From assembly GCF_015840715.1 (NCBI RefSeq), contig NZ_CP060397.1, forward strand, positions 186,001 through 250,000: a stretch of DNA of 64,000 bases. The letters are read 5' to 3'. The DNA is from Synechococcus sp. CBW1004 (GTDB lineage Bacteria > Cyanobacteriota > Cyanobacteriia > PCC-6307 > Cyanobiaceae). Position 1 is the first letter of the stretch, and every line of letters starts with the position of its first letter. Of the stretch, positions 39,879-49,264 are shown in pieces. The notes beneath the pieces were generated by a model. That model saw nothing but the letters and a program-made list of their open reading frames with translations, was not told where the DNA came from and did not search any database. The position numbers were made by a program, and so were the translations under genes.

Positions 39879-42107
39879 ATGGTGACTACCCTGCAACCAA
39901 ACCGCGGGGCCCTGATGACTGCCTCCAGTGCGAATCGGACTCCGACCCCGAGGCCACCTCATCGCGCTTCTCACTGGCAGAAGCCGGCAGTGCTTGTTCT
40001 GGTTCTGCTGGTGGTCGCAGCGATCGGCGTTCGCCTGGGATCGCCCCGGGCCCTGGCCGATCTGGGCGCAACGCTGATCGGCGATCCCACTCCTGCATCA
40101 GCTGACTTCGCCGCCGCGCTGCTGCCGGCCGGTGTCGCGCTGCTGTTCGGGTGGCTGCTGCAGCGGCTGCCGCGCCGCAGCTGGAGCGGGGCCCTGGCGT
40201 TGCTGGTGCTGGTGCTGGTCTGCCTGCGCTATCTGCACTGGCGCCTTCACACCCTCGATCAGGGCACGTCTCTGGCCCTGGCAACCGGGGCCCTGATGCT
40301 GTTGATCGAGGCCGCCTACCTGCTGCAGCAGGGGTTGTGGCTTCTGCCGGCCCCTCTGTTCGATCCGGCGCGTCGCCGGCGCCAGGCCGATCAGCTGCAG
40401 AGCGAGCCGCTGGATCCCACTCCCAGCGTCGAGTTCTGGGTGCGGACGGAAGACCAGGAGGAGCGTCTGGTGCGGCGCGCCCTGATCGCCTGCCGGCATG
40501 TCGACCATCCCGACGTGCGGGTCGCGGTGCTCGATACCGCCGCTCGTCCGGAGGTGGAGGAGATCGCCCGCTCCCTGGGGATGCGCTACGTGGCGCTTCC
40601 TGCGGAGTGTCGACACGGCCAGGCCTTCGCTCCCCTGCTTGCGGCGGCACTGCCGGATTGTGAGGCCGAGCTAGTGGCGCTGTTCGACTGCCGTTTCATG
40701 CCCTTCGCCACCTTCCTGAAGCGAACCCTGGGCTTCTTCGGGGATGAGCGGGTGGTGATGGTGCAGACCCCGCTGACCCACTTCCGCAGTGAGTTCTACA
40801 ACCGCAATCTCGGCGCCGATCAGGTGATGCCCGGCGAGCGGGATCTGTTTTTCCACTACGGCCAGGTCGTTCTCGATCGCTTCAACAGCGTCCAGGCCTG
40901 CGGCGGCAGTTCCGTCGTGCGGCGCTGCACCCTCGCGGCGATGCTCGCCGATCCCGCCGGCGCTGCGCGCGAGAGCACGGCCGTCGCCTCCCTGCAACGC
41001 CGCGGTGACAGGGTCGTGTATCTCGACGAGATCCTCAGCATCGGCGAGGCGCCGCACAGTTTCGCGGCCTTCCTGGATCAGCAGCTCGATCAGCGCCGCG
41101 ATCAGCTGGCGATCATCCGAGCCGGCGGCACCCTGCCCAAGGGCCACCCCTTCTCACCCTGGCCCCTGCTGCATCAGCTGGGCCGCACCCTGGCCCAGCT
41201 GGTTCCGTTGCTGCGCATCGCCTTTCTGCTCCTGCCTCTGTTCGCGCTGCTGATGGGCTTCCCGCTGATCCGCGCGAGCTTCCGTGACTACCTGATCTTC
41301 GGCGCGCCGATGCTGGTGCTGCTGCACATCATCCCGAGCTGGCTCACGGACCACCACCACTCGCGCTTCTGGGGCGAGGTGCTCGAGGCGCTCACCGCCG
41401 TCCCAAGCCTCGGGGTGCTGCTCGGCAGCCATCGGCGTCTGCAGGATCGCCCCAGAGGAGTGCCGGCAGGCCAGGAGTCGACGGTGATGCTGCAGTCGAT
41501 CAACCTCAACATGGCCTGGCCGTTTCTCCTCATCCTGGTGGAGCTGATCACGGTTCTGTTCCTGCGCTATGCGCTGCCACTCCTGCCGGGATTCGAGAGT
41601 CTGCAGAGCCCCGGCTACACCGGGGAGACCCTGTCCCTGCTGTGGAACCTGCACAACGGCTGGGTGATGGTCATCTGCCTGACCTGCGCCATTGATCAGC
41701 CCGTCAGGCGGCAGGGTGATCGCATCCCGCTCCGGCGCTCCGGCCGCCTGGAGCTGGGCGGCTTCAGCGGTGGTGGCGTCACCTGCGACCTCTCCGAGAC
41801 GGGAGCTGCCTTTCAGCTCAATCCCGATGTCCAGCCGCCGGAGGGTGATCATGGCTGGCTGAGTCTCGATGACACGGCTATCCATCTCCCCGTCCGGGTG
41901 GTGCGCCGCGATCCGGTTGACCGGAGCCTGCGGATGGCCCTGCGCTACGAGCCCCTCGACGCCGCCACCACGGGATCGCTGCTCCGCTTGCTCTACGGCG
42001 GTGATGACATCGCTCTGCCGGTGGCGCACCGGATCGATGCCCTGGATGCTTTCCGCAGTCTCCTCGGTGGCATCTGGGGGGCCAATCCCGTTGTGCGTCG
42101 CTACTGA
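39879..42107 (+). CDS. Cellulose-synthase-like PilZ protein with degenerate catalytic motifs
   Basis: A 742-residue BcsA-like membrane protein: four N-terminal spans, a GT2-like cytoplasmic domain (about 182-390), further spans and a C-terminal PilZ domain. Conserved surroundings of BcsA are visible (VMVQTPLTHFR, FNSVQACGGSSVVRR), but every catalytic motif is changed: LDD is LDTA (218-221), DxD is DCR (270-272), TED is RES (364-366), and QxxRW is QQLDQ (401-405). The PilZ motifs are intact: RRQGDR (RxxxR) and CDLSETG (DxSxxG). So it is probably a non-catalytic c-di-GMP-binding paralogue. No bcsB or bcsC is adjacent; hisA follows. Confidence 0.8.
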   Translation: MVTTLQPNRGALMTASSANRTPTPRPPHRASHWQKPAVLVLVLLVVAAIGVRLGSPRALADLGATLIGDPTPASADFAAALLPAGVALLFGWLLQRLPRRSWSGALALLVLVLVCLRYLHWRLHTLDQGTSLALATGALMLLIEAAYLLQQGLWLLPAPLFDPARRRRQADQLQSEPLDPTPSVEFWVRTEDQEERLVRRALIACRHVDHPDVRVAVLDTAARPEVEEIARSLGMRYVALPAECRHGQAFAPLLAAALPDCEAELVALFDCRFMPFATFLKRTLGFFGDERVVMVQTPLTHFRSEFYNRNLGADQVMPGERDLFFHYGQVVLDRFNSVQACGGSSVVRRCTLAAMLADPAGAARESTAVASLQRRGDRVVYLDEILSIGEAPHSFAAFLDQQLDQRRDQLAIIRAGGTLPKGHPFSPWPLLHQLGRTLAQLVPLLRIAFLLLPLFALLMGFPLIRASFRDYLIFGAPMLVLLHIIPSWLTDHHHSRFWGEVLEALTAVPSLGVLLGSHRRLQDRPRGVPAGQESTVMLQSINLNMAWPFLLILVELITVLFLRYALPLLPGFESLQSPGYTGETLSLLWNLHNGWVMVICLTCAIDQPVRRQGDRIPLRRSGRLELGGFSGGGVTCDLSETGAAFQLNPDVQPPEGDHGWLSLDDTAIHLPVRVVRRDPVDRSLRMALRYEPLDAATTGSLLRLLYGGDDIALPVAHRIDALDAFRSLLGGIWGANPVVRRY

Positions 42108-42138
42108 GTCGCCGCGATCGGGTTCCCCTCCCGCTGGC

Positions 42139-42166
42139 GAGGATGGGGAGATTCCGTCCCATCCTC
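42139..42166 (+). promoter_or_regulatory. Perfect hairpin just before hisA
   Basis: GAGGATGGG (42139-42147) pairs exactly with CCCATCCTC (42158-42166) around a 10-base loop, ending nine bases before the hisA ATG. In RNA it would abut the ribosome site. It could end the preceding transcript or control hisA translation; no T-run is present. Confidence 0.45.
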
Positions 42167-42175
42167 CCCTCCACC

Positions 42176-42943
42176 ATGGATGTCATCCCCGCGATCGACC
42201 TGCTCGATGGCCAGTGCGTGCGCCTGCATCAGGGGGATTACGGACAGGTGACCCGCTTCGGTGAGGATCCGATCGCCCAGGCGCTCAGTTGGCAGGAGCA
42301 GGGGGCGCGTCGGCTGCACCTGGTGGATCTCGATGGCGCCCGCAGCGGTCAACCCGTCAATGACGGGGTCGTCAAGGCGATCACCGCCGCACTGGAGATC
42401 CCGGTGCAGCTCGGCGGTGGCGTGCGTACGGCGGAACGGGCGGACGAACTGCTGGCCTGTGGACTCGACCGGGTGATCCTGGGCACGGTGGCGGTCGAGC
42501 AGCCGCAGCTGGTGCGCGAGCTGGCGACGCGCCATCCCGGCCGGATCGTGGTCGGACTCGATGCCCGCGATGGCAAGGTCGCCACCCGCGGCTGGCTCGA
42601 GGAGAGTGCGCTGGAGGCCACGGCGGTTGCGGCTTCCTTCGCCGACTGTCCCCTGGCGGCGCTGATCTGCACCGACATCGCCACCGATGGCACCCTCGCG
42701 GGCCCCAACCTGGCCTTCCTGCGGGCCATGGCCGCGGCCTCCCCCCTGCCCGTGATCGCTTCGGGAGGCATCGGCTGCCTGGAGGATCTCCTGGCCCTGC
42801 TGCCCCTTCAAGGCCAGGGGGTGAATGGCGTGATCGTCGGCCGCGCGCTGTACGACGGCCGGGTGGATCTGGGCGAAGCCTTGCAGGCGATCGGGCCGGA
42901 GCGTCTGCAGGATGTGAATCCCGGCGGTGTTCCCGTGGCCTGA
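42176..42943 (+). CDS. hisA: ProFAR isomerase (HisA)
   Basis: A 255-residue (beta/alpha)8 enzyme of histidine synthesis that converts ProFAR to PRFAR by an Amadori rearrangement. It opens MDVIPAIDLLDGQCVRLHQGDY with catalytic Asp8; phosphate sites are LGGGVRT and VIASGGIG; the second catalytic Asp is in CTDIATDGTLAGPN. Normal length for HisA. A hairpin sits before the ATG. Downstream is a Fur-type gene with its own promoter. Confidence 0.97.
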   Translation: MDVIPAIDLLDGQCVRLHQGDYGQVTRFGEDPIAQALSWQEQGARRLHLVDLDGARSGQPVNDGVVKAITAALEIPVQLGGGVRTAERADELLACGLDRVILGTVAVEQPQLVRELATRHPGRIVVGLDARDGKVATRGWLEESALEATAVAASFADCPLAALICTDIATDGTLAGPNLAFLRAMAAASPLPVIASGGIGCLEDLLALLPLQGQGVNGVIVGRALYDGRVDLGEALQAIGPERLQDVNPGGVPVA

Positions 42944-43090
42944 GACACCTCTCGCCACCTCTCCCTGGTCGGGCCCGGCCAGGAAGAGTCGCACTCCTCC
43001 GCGCTGCCGGAGGATTCTCGCCTGTTCTGAGCGAATCCCGGCGGGTCACGGCGCACGGTGGGGGCCGCAGCACTGCCCGAGGAACTGCTC

Positions 43091-43096
43091 TATAAC
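43091..43096 (+). promoter_or_regulatory. Candidate -10 box of the Fur-type gene
   Basis: TATAAC, 24 bases before the GTG start, is one of the best -10 matches in this GC-rich window. No good -35 is visible 17 bases upstream, which is common in cyanobacterial promoters. Confidence 0.45.
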
Positions 43097-43120
43097 GGAT
43101 AGATTCCGCCCTGTAAAGGC

Positions 43121-43651
43121 GTGGTCCTCGCCATCGATCCCGCAAAGGCCTCCGGCAGGTTCCCTGCTTCAGCACCCTCACATCGCCGCGCCCGGGTGGA
43201 GGAGGCCTCCGGGCGCCTCGAGGCCAGCGCCCATTCCCTGCCCCGCAGTGTCGAGGATGTCTATCGCCGCTGCCGTGATCTGGGCATGCGCCTGAGCCGG
43301 CAGCGGCGCATGGTGCTCGATCTGCTCTGGACGGAGAAGAGTCATCTGAGCGCCCGTGACATCTTCGAGAAGCTCAATGACCTGGGGCGTCATATCGGCC
43401 ACACCTCGGTCTACCAGAACCTCGAAGCCCTTCAGTCTGCAGGGGTGATCGAGTGCCTGGACCGGGCCAGCGGTCGTCTCTACGGCTACCGCGCCGACCC
43501 CCACAGCCACCTCACCTGCAGCGAGACCGGAGCGATCCAGGACCTGGATGTGCAGCTCCCACCCGAACTGCTGCAGCAGATCGAGGCTCACACCGGCTAC
43601 ACGATCGAGTCCTACACCCTGCAGCTCTCCGGACGCCCCAGCCAGCACTGA
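43121..43651 (+). CDS. Fur-family transcription regulator lacking the usual Cys zinc sites
   Basis: A 176-residue Fur-family protein, GTG start, with a 45-residue N-terminal extension. The winged helix is LSRQRRMVLDLLWTEKSHLS through HTSVYQNLEALQSAGVIECL (about 58-112). The dimer domain has HSHLTCSETGAIQDLDV (about 128-144): CxxC is reduced to CxxT, and the second C-terminal CxxC is absent since the protein ends LSGRPSQH. So the structural zinc of Fur/PerR/Zur is probably missing or bound otherwise. Similar sequences I recall in other picocyanobacteria. Which regulon it serves (iron, zinc or peroxide) is not clear. Confidence 0.85.
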   Translation: MVLAIDPAKASGRFPASAPSHRRARVEEASGRLEASAHSLPRSVEDVYRRCRDLGMRLSRQRRMVLDLLWTEKSHLSARDIFEKLNDLGRHIGHTSVYQNLEALQSAGVIECLDRASGRLYGYRADPHSHLTCSETGAIQDLDVQLPPELLQQIEAHTGYTIESYTLQLSGRPSQH

Positions 43652-43757
43652 CTCTCAGGCTGCGTTCCCCCCTCCAAGGGCATCTCGGTTTCGATCAAGC
43701 GGCGACAGCCTGGACAGGGCTCCTACGATCCGGCTTCAACACGGAAGTGAGCGCCCC

Positions 43758-45479
43758 GTGGCCCGCCGCCCCCCGCCGCCAACGGTGCCGCTGCTGCTGT
43801 TCGCCGAGCCGTTGCAGCAGGCCGGGCTTCGCAGCTGGCTTGAGGCCGGCGACAGCGGCTGGAGGGTGATCAGCGATCCGGCGTCTCTCGATGGAGCGCC
43901 GAAGCTCGTGCTCTGGAGCCTCGCGGCCCATCCCGAACCCGAGGCGCTCGAGATCGAGCTGCGCCTGCTTCAGGAGCGCTGGCAGCCGGCCCCGGTGCTG
44001 TTGCTGCTGCCCCGTCGCCATGGTTATTCGGGTTCCTTCCTTCTGCGTCTGGGTGTGGCGGGCCTGCTCGAGGATCCCCAGGCCAGCGGCCTGATCGAGG
44101 CGGTGCGGGTGCTGCTGGCCGGCGGGCGTGTGCTGGAACTCGCCGATCCCGCGGCGACGACGGGGCCGGAAGTCCCGGCCGGCCCGGTGCTGGGCCTGGG
44201 GGGCTGGCTGCTGCTGAGCGGCCTTCAGCAGATTGATGCCGAACTGGGCGTCTGCGCCCGGCTGCTTGATCCGCCGCCTGCGTCGCCGTTCAGCCGGCTG
44301 CTGCTTCAGGGCCGCCAGCGGGAGCTGCTCTGCGCCCGACGCCTGCTGCTGTGGCTGTGGGGCCCGCTGCAGATGGCCTGGCCTGAGCCCCCTCTCACTG
44401 CCGAGGCCTCTCCAGGTCCAACCGCCGCCAGCGGCTCCGGTCTCCCGTCGATGGCGTCCGGAGCCCTGGCGATCACGCTCCGACAGCGGAACGCCGAGGG
44501 TCTGTGGCAGGCACTGCGCCAGCGTCTGGAGCAGCAGGCGTCGCACGCTCCCGACAATCACAGCGGCCAGCTGCTGGCCCTCGAAGGCCTGGCCCCCGAG
44601 CGTCGTCGCGATCTGCTGCTTGCCCTGCTCGAGCAGTTCGCTCAGCTGCGCGATCGCCTGCGCCATGCTCTGGCCGAGGCTCCCTCGGATGGCGGCGCTG
44701 CGCAGGCCCTGCCTGCCGACCGTCTGCTTCAGGCCTGGCGGACCTTGCAGCCGGATCTGCGTCGCGAGGCCCTGCGCCAGCTCGCCGGCACCTATGTGCA
44801 GCTGCCCCGCGACGGCGTGCTCACGCCGGTGGCCGAGCAGTTGCTCGCCGTCAGTGATCTCAGTGAGTCCGAACCGGAACTGCCCGATCCCGAGGCGATG
44901 CTGACCGCCCTGGTGCAGGCCACACCGCTGCTGGTGGAAGGCCGCCTGCTGCCTCCCGATGAACCCCAGGCGCTGCTGTATCTCGAGCTGCTGCTGGCCA
45001 ACTGGCTCGTCCGCAACGCCGAACGCATCAGCGCCGAGGTGCTGGCTGCCAGCGCCGACTGGCCCGAGTTGCGCCGCTATCTGCTGCGGCCCGATCTGCT
45101 CTCCACCCGCAACCTCGAACGTCTGCGCAACCAGCTCAACGCCCAGCAGCGCTGGAGCAGCTGGGTGGTCCGGCCGATCCAGATCTATGAGAGCCGCCGT
45201 CCCCTCTATCAGCTGCAGGCCGGTGCGATTGCCTGCGTCGATCTCAGCGAACCGCGTGACCGCGAGTTGCGCCAGCTGGGCCCCCTCCAGCAGCTGGTCA
45301 CCCTGGCCCTCGAGACCCGGGATGCCGTGGCCCCCCAGCTGCAGGCCCTGGTTCGCGGTCTGGGTGATCTGCTGGTGGTGCTGCTCACCCAGGTGGTGGG
45401 CCGTGCCATCGGGCTGGTTGGTCGTGGCATCCTGCAGGGCATGGGCCGCGGAGTCGCCCGGGATCGCGCGGCACAATGA
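43758..45479 (+). CDS. ycf55: DUF3685 (Ycf55 homologue)
   Basis: A 573-residue cyanobacterial and red-algal plastid protein of unknown function. The N-terminus (about 8-125) resembles a response-regulator-like fold (PTVPLLLFAEPLQQAGLRSW, LLRLGVAGLLEDP). The DUF3685 region occupies the rest, with LRRYLLRPDLLSTRNLERLR and IYESRRPLYQLQAGAI conserved. GTG 43758 is chosen because the longer frame overlaps the fur gene. It overlaps the following gene by ATGA. Known plastid homologues link it loosely to regulation, but no biochemical role is established. Confidence 0.82.
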   Translation: MARRPPPPTVPLLLFAEPLQQAGLRSWLEAGDSGWRVISDPASLDGAPKLVLWSLAAHPEPEALEIELRLLQERWQPAPVLLLLPRRHGYSGSFLLRLGVAGLLEDPQASGLIEAVRVLLAGGRVLELADPAATTGPEVPAGPVLGLGGWLLLSGLQQIDAELGVCARLLDPPPASPFSRLLLQGRQRELLCARRLLLWLWGPLQMAWPEPPLTAEASPGPTAASGSGLPSMASGALAITLRQRNAEGLWQALRQRLEQQASHAPDNHSGQLLALEGLAPERRRDLLLALLEQFAQLRDRLRHALAEAPSDGGAAQALPADRLLQAWRTLQPDLRREALRQLAGTYVQLPRDGVLTPVAEQLLAVSDLSESEPELPDPEAMLTALVQATPLLVEGRLLPPDEPQALLYLELLLANWLVRNAERISAEVLAASADWPELRRYLLRPDLLSTRNLERLRNQLNAQQRWSSWVVRPIQIYESRRPLYQLQAGAIACVDLSEPRDRELRQLGPLQQLVTLALETRDAVAPQLQALVRGLGDLLVVLLTQVVGRAIGLVGRGILQGMGRGVARDRAAQ

Positions 45480-46261
45480 GCCCCGAGCTCACGCGAGGCC
45501 CCTTGCTCCCAACGCCACCCGAGGCATCCGCTGCAGCGCTCCCCTGGGCTCCTCAGGTCGGCGCCCGACATGAGTGGTTTGCGCTTCGTTTTCCCCTGCT
45601 GTCCTGGTCGCTGATGGCCTGGGGCCGCCTCCTCGTCTGCCTGTCCGGCATCCGCAGCGTGGTCACTGGCGCCGCCTCCGCAACCACAGCGCTCCACACC
45701 CGCTGGCGGCCTGGACCCGGCGTGCTGGCCGGTGTGCTGCTCGTGCTTCTGCTCGTGCTGCCCGGCGCTTCACCCGCCTGGGCCGGCCTCGATGACGATC
45801 GCTATGACGGCAATATCTTCGCCCTGTATGCAGGGAACGGCTCGCTGGTGCCGCCGCGGAGCACCCTCGGTGAGGCCCGTGCCGACGGTCGGGTGGCCGT
45901 CGTCATCTACTACCTCGATGACAGCTCGGTCAGCAAGCGCTTCGCGCCGGTCGTCTCCGAGCTTCAGCGCCAGTGGGGCAACAGCATTGAGCTGATCCCT
46001 CTTGTCACCGACCCCCTCCAGGACCGCAAGGCCGAGGGACCGGATGATCCCGCCAGCTACTGGACGGGCACCATCCCCCAGGTCGTGGTGTTCGATCGGG
46101 CGGGCAAGGTGGCGTTCGATGCCAGCGGGGCTGTCAGCTCGGATGCGATCAACGACGCCGTGAGTCGGGCGACGGGCATTCCCCTGCCTGATGGAGCCAA
46201 CGCCCTCACCACGGAGAGCTTCAACGAGCTCAATGCCGAAGTTGTTCCAGTTCGTCCATGA
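45476..46261 (+). CDS. Thylakoid photosystem I accumulation factor (thioredoxin-like fold)
   Basis: A 261-residue protein. After a long N-terminal part and a hydrophobic span (about 83-103) comes the conserved GLDDDRYDGNIFALYAGNGS, then a thioredoxin-like fold (VAVVIYYLDDSSVSKRFAPV) and IPQVVVFDRAGKVAFD. The active-site Cys pair of thioredoxins is replaced (DDSSVSKR), so it is not a redox enzyme. Relatives are annotated as thylakoid membrane photosystem I accumulation factors. It is coupled by four-base overlaps both to DUF3685 upstream and to fumC downstream. An ATG 46 residues in (MAWGRLL) could be the true start. Confidence 0.8.
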   Translation: MSPELTRGPLLPTPPEASAAALPWAPQVGARHEWFALRFPLLSWSLMAWGRLLVCLSGIRSVVTGAASATTALHTRWRPGPGVLAGVLLVLLLVLPGASPAWAGLDDDRYDGNIFALYAGNGSLVPPRSTLGEARADGRVAVVIYYLDDSSVSKRFAPVVSELQRQWGNSIELIPLVTDPLQDRKAEGPDDPASYWTGTIPQVVVFDRAGKVAFDASGAVSSDAINDAVSRATGIPLPDGANALTTESFNELNAEVVPVRP

Positions 46262-47643
46262 GCGCGCCGGCTGAGCGGATCGAAAGCGACGGGATGGGAG
46301 AGATCGCCGTTCCCGCCGATCACTACTGGGGGGCCCAGACGCAGCGCTCTCTTCACTACTTCCCCTACGGCCAGGCGATGCCCCTGGCGATCGTGCGCGC
46401 CTACGGCCAGCTCAAGGCCGCCTGCGCTGAGGTGAACGTCGCCATGGGCCGTCTCGAATCCGAGCGTGCCGGCTTCATCATCACGGCGGCCGAGGAGGTG
46501 GCGTCCGGCGCACTGGATGCTGAATTTCCCCTGCGCGTCTGGCAGACGGGCTCGGGTACCCAGACGAACATGAATGTCAACGAGGTGATCGCCAACCGGG
46601 CGATCGAGCTCGCCGGTGGCGTGCCGGGCAGCAAGAGCCCGGTTCATCCCAACGATCACGTCAATCTCAGTCAGTCCAGCAACGACACCTTCCCCACCGC
46701 GATGCACATCGCGGTGGCCCTGGAGCTGGACATGCTGCTTCTGCCCGCGATTCGTTCCCTGATCGCCACCCTGCGGCGCCTCAGCGAGGACTTCGCGGCG
46801 ATCATCAAGATCGGGCGCACCCATCTGCAGGATGCGGTGCCGCTCACCCTCGGCCAGGAGTTCAGCGGCTATGTCGCCCAGCTGGAGCTGGGACTGGGGG
46901 CCCTGGTGCCCGGTCTGCCGGCGGTGCTCCAGCTGGCGATCGGTGGCACCGCCGTGGGCACGGGCCTCAACGCCCCGCCGGGTTTCGGCGAAGCGGTGGC
47001 GGAGAGGCTGAGCGAGCGCCTCGGCCTGCCGTTCACCAGTGCTTCCAACAAATTCCAGGCCCTGGCCGGCCATGAGCCGCTTGCCGCCGTCCACGGTTCC
47101 CTCACGGTGCTGGCGGGCTCGCTGCTCAAGATCGCCAACGACATCCGCTGGCTGGGCAGCGGTCCCCGCTGCGGCCTGGGCGAGCTGGTGCTGCCGGAGA
47201 ACGAACCGGGGTCGTCGATCATGCCGGGCAAGGTCAATCCCACCCAGTGCGAGGCCGCCACGATGGTGGCGCTGCAGGTGATGGGCAACAACACCGCCGT
47301 GCAGATGGCCGCCAGCCAGGGCAATTTCGAGCTCAATGTCTTCAAACCCCTGATTGCCCACAATCTTCTGGAGAGCATCGCGCTGCTCGCCGGGGCCTGC
47401 GACGGCCTTCGCCTGCACTGCCTTGAAGGCCTGCAGGCCGACACCGGCCGCATCCAGGCGCTGCTGGATCAGAGCCTGATGCTCGTCACCGCCCTGACGC
47501 CCGTGATCGGTTACGACCGTGCCTGCACCATCGCCAAGCACGCCCATCAGCACCGCCTCAGCCTGCGGGAAGCGGCCCTGATGCTCGGCGAGATCAGCGC
47601 TGAGGAGTTCGATCGCTGCGTCAGCCCTGATCGGATGCTCTGA
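46258..47643 (+). CDS. fumC: Class II fumarate hydratase
   Basis: A 461-residue fumarase that interconverts fumarate and malate. It has QTGSGTQTNMNVNEVIANRA, SSNDTFPTAMH, the catalytic KIGRTHLQDAVPLTLGQEF and the superfamily signature GSSIMPGKVNPTQCEA (about 320-335). Full length, start MSAPAERIES by ATGA coupling with the upstream gene. It is one of the few citric-acid-cycle enzymes of picocyanobacteria. Its last 23 bases overlap the convergent DUF2079 gene. Confidence 0.97.
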   Translation: MSAPAERIESDGMGEIAVPADHYWGAQTQRSLHYFPYGQAMPLAIVRAYGQLKAACAEVNVAMGRLESERAGFIITAAEEVASGALDAEFPLRVWQTGSGTQTNMNVNEVIANRAIELAGGVPGSKSPVHPNDHVNLSQSSNDTFPTAMHIAVALELDMLLLPAIRSLIATLRRLSEDFAAIIKIGRTHLQDAVPLTLGQEFSGYVAQLELGLGALVPGLPAVLQLAIGGTAVGTGLNAPPGFGEAVAERLSERLGLPFTSASNKFQALAGHEPLAAVHGSLTVLAGSLLKIANDIRWLGSGPRCGLGELVLPENEPGSSIMPGKVNPTQCEAATMVALQVMGNNTAVQMAASQGNFELNVFKPLIAHNLLESIALLAGACDGLRLHCLEGLQADTGRIQALLDQSLMLVTALTPVIGYDRACTIAKHAHQHRLSLREAALMLGEISAEEFDRCVSPDRML

Positions 47644-49264
47644 GGAGCTGCTCCAGGCCGTCGCGGCTGCCCTCCACGTCGGCGGCGCCGCGCTCCAGGA
47701 TCACCACACCATCCCGCAGGGCCTGGATGCCGAAGTCGGTTCCCATGGCCTGCAGGCGTTCGCGGCAGAGCTGCAGCACATCGCGGTCCTCCTCGAAGGC
47801 CGGTGCGTAGCGCCGCAGACGCTCCAGATCCACGGCGACCCAGTCCACCGGCTGCTCACGGCCCCCGCGGTCGAGATAGGTGATCGACTGGGGGAAGCGC
47901 ACCAGCACCTCGCGGCGTGCCAGAGGCGGCACCAGATGGGTGCTGGCTGCAACCGGAACCCCTGGTGGGATCACTTGCAGCAGCAGGCGGGACTGTCGGG
48001 CCCGCTGCCAGCTTTCCTGCAGCCCGACATGCACCCAGGGGCTGACGCTGTCGGGCACCAGCCAGGAGATCGACCGGTTTGGATTGCTCGTGAGCGTGAA
48101 GATCAGTGAGAGGGCCATGCAGCCCATCCACACCCGACGCAGCCGCCGCGACTGGAACAACCCCAGATGCCGCTGCCACCAGAGTGCGGCGCCGGCGTAA
48201 AGCCCAGGCACCACCAGATAGGTGTAGCGGATGTTGATCGACAGTGGGTTGTTGCTGCCACGGGCAAGGAGCAGGCCCAGCATCGGCAGGGAGATCAGCA
48301 GCCAGGCGTCGATCGACACCAGCGGAACCAACATCAGCGGCAGGGTCAGACCGATCAGATAACGCAGGGTCTGATCGGGGGGATTCACCAGCTCGCGCAG
48401 CAGGACAGGCGGCTGGCCGAGTGCCGATCGCAGCACCTCCAGGCTGGACGCCTCCTCCTGGCCTTCGATGTAGTGCCCGAAGTTCTCGACCATGAAGCGT
48501 CGTGCATTGTCATCGCTGAACTGCGGCATCCACACATTCATCGCCAGCAGCACTGAGGCCCCTCCCCACAACAGCAGCAGCAGGGCCAGCGGCCATCGCT
48601 GCCGTTGACGTACCAGCAGCCACAGGCTCACGCCCATCAGCACCACGCCGGTGTCCTCGCGCACCAGGGGGATCAGCAGCGCCGCCACCGCGATCACGGC
48701 GGTTCGGCGGGTCTCCAGGCCCAGCAGCAGCAGGAACACCAGCAACGGCAGCTGGCAGAGGTCGGTGAAATTCCCCCAGGCGGGACCGATCACCGCGTTG
48801 GCGGCGAAGAAACTGATGCTGATCAGAGCGGCCGGGCCCGCCGGCAGCCAGTGGCGGGCGAGCCGGTGCAGCGTCAGCCCTGCGGCGGTGACCAGCAGCA
48901 CCTGGATCACCCCCAGGGCGCCTGAACCCAGCGTTCCGACCAGCGGTGCCCAGAGCAGCAGCAGCGGTGTGAAGTGCTGCCCGAGCCGCTGATACCCCAG
49001 GGCCGGGGGCTGGCCGGCATGAATGACGTTGGTCGACAGCTGCGAGGAGAGTGTGCTCTCAAAGGGATGGCCGCGCAGCGTGTTCCAGAGGACCTGGGTG
49101 AAGATGCCCTGGTCGTAGGAGGCCGTCAGCGACAGCAGCCGCCATAGCTGGATCGACAGCCCGGTAACGGCGAACAGCAGAGCCGCCAGAGCCACCGCGC
49201 GACCGGCTTTCGATGAGAGGCGCGTCAAGGCGAGCCGCGGTGGCGGAAGGGGGGTCGGGCTCAT
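47621..49264 (-). CDS. DUF2079 multi-span membrane protein
   Basis: A 547-residue integral membrane protein with ten or more spans and a soluble C-terminal region (about 420-547). The DUF2079 hallmark is near the N-terminus: YDQGIFTQVLWNTLRGHPFE (about 50-69), then LGQHFTPLLLLWAPL; the fold resembles GT-C glycosyltransferases, with acidic residues in the first loop (YDQGIF). Substrate unknown. The C-terminal part has VPVAASTHLVPPLARREVLV. The gene overlaps fumC by 23 bases tail-to-tail. Confidence 0.88.
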   Translation of the reverse strand: MSPTPLPPPRLALTRLSSKAGRAVALAALLFAVTGLSIQLWRLLSLTASYDQGIFTQVLWNTLRGHPFESTLSSQLSTNVIHAGQPPALGYQRLGQHFTPLLLLWAPLVGTLGSGALGVIQVLLVTAAGLTLHRLARHWLPAGPAALISISFFAANAVIGPAWGNFTDLCQLPLLVFLLLLGLETRRTAVIAVAALLIPLVREDTGVVLMGVSLWLLVRQRQRWPLALLLLLWGGASVLLAMNVWMPQFSDDNARRFMVENFGHYIEGQEEASSLEVLRSALGQPPVLLRELVNPPDQTLRYLIGLTLPLMLVPLVSIDAWLLISLPMLGLLLARGSNNPLSINIRYTYLVVPGLYAGAALWWQRHLGLFQSRRLRRVWMGCMALSLIFTLTSNPNRSISWLVPDSVSPWVHVGLQESWQRARQSRLLLQVIPPGVPVAASTHLVPPLARREVLVRFPQSITYLDRGGREQPVDWVAVDLERLRRYAPAFEEDRDVLQLCRERLQAMGTDFGIQALRDGVVILERGAADVEGSRDGLEQLLRASDQG

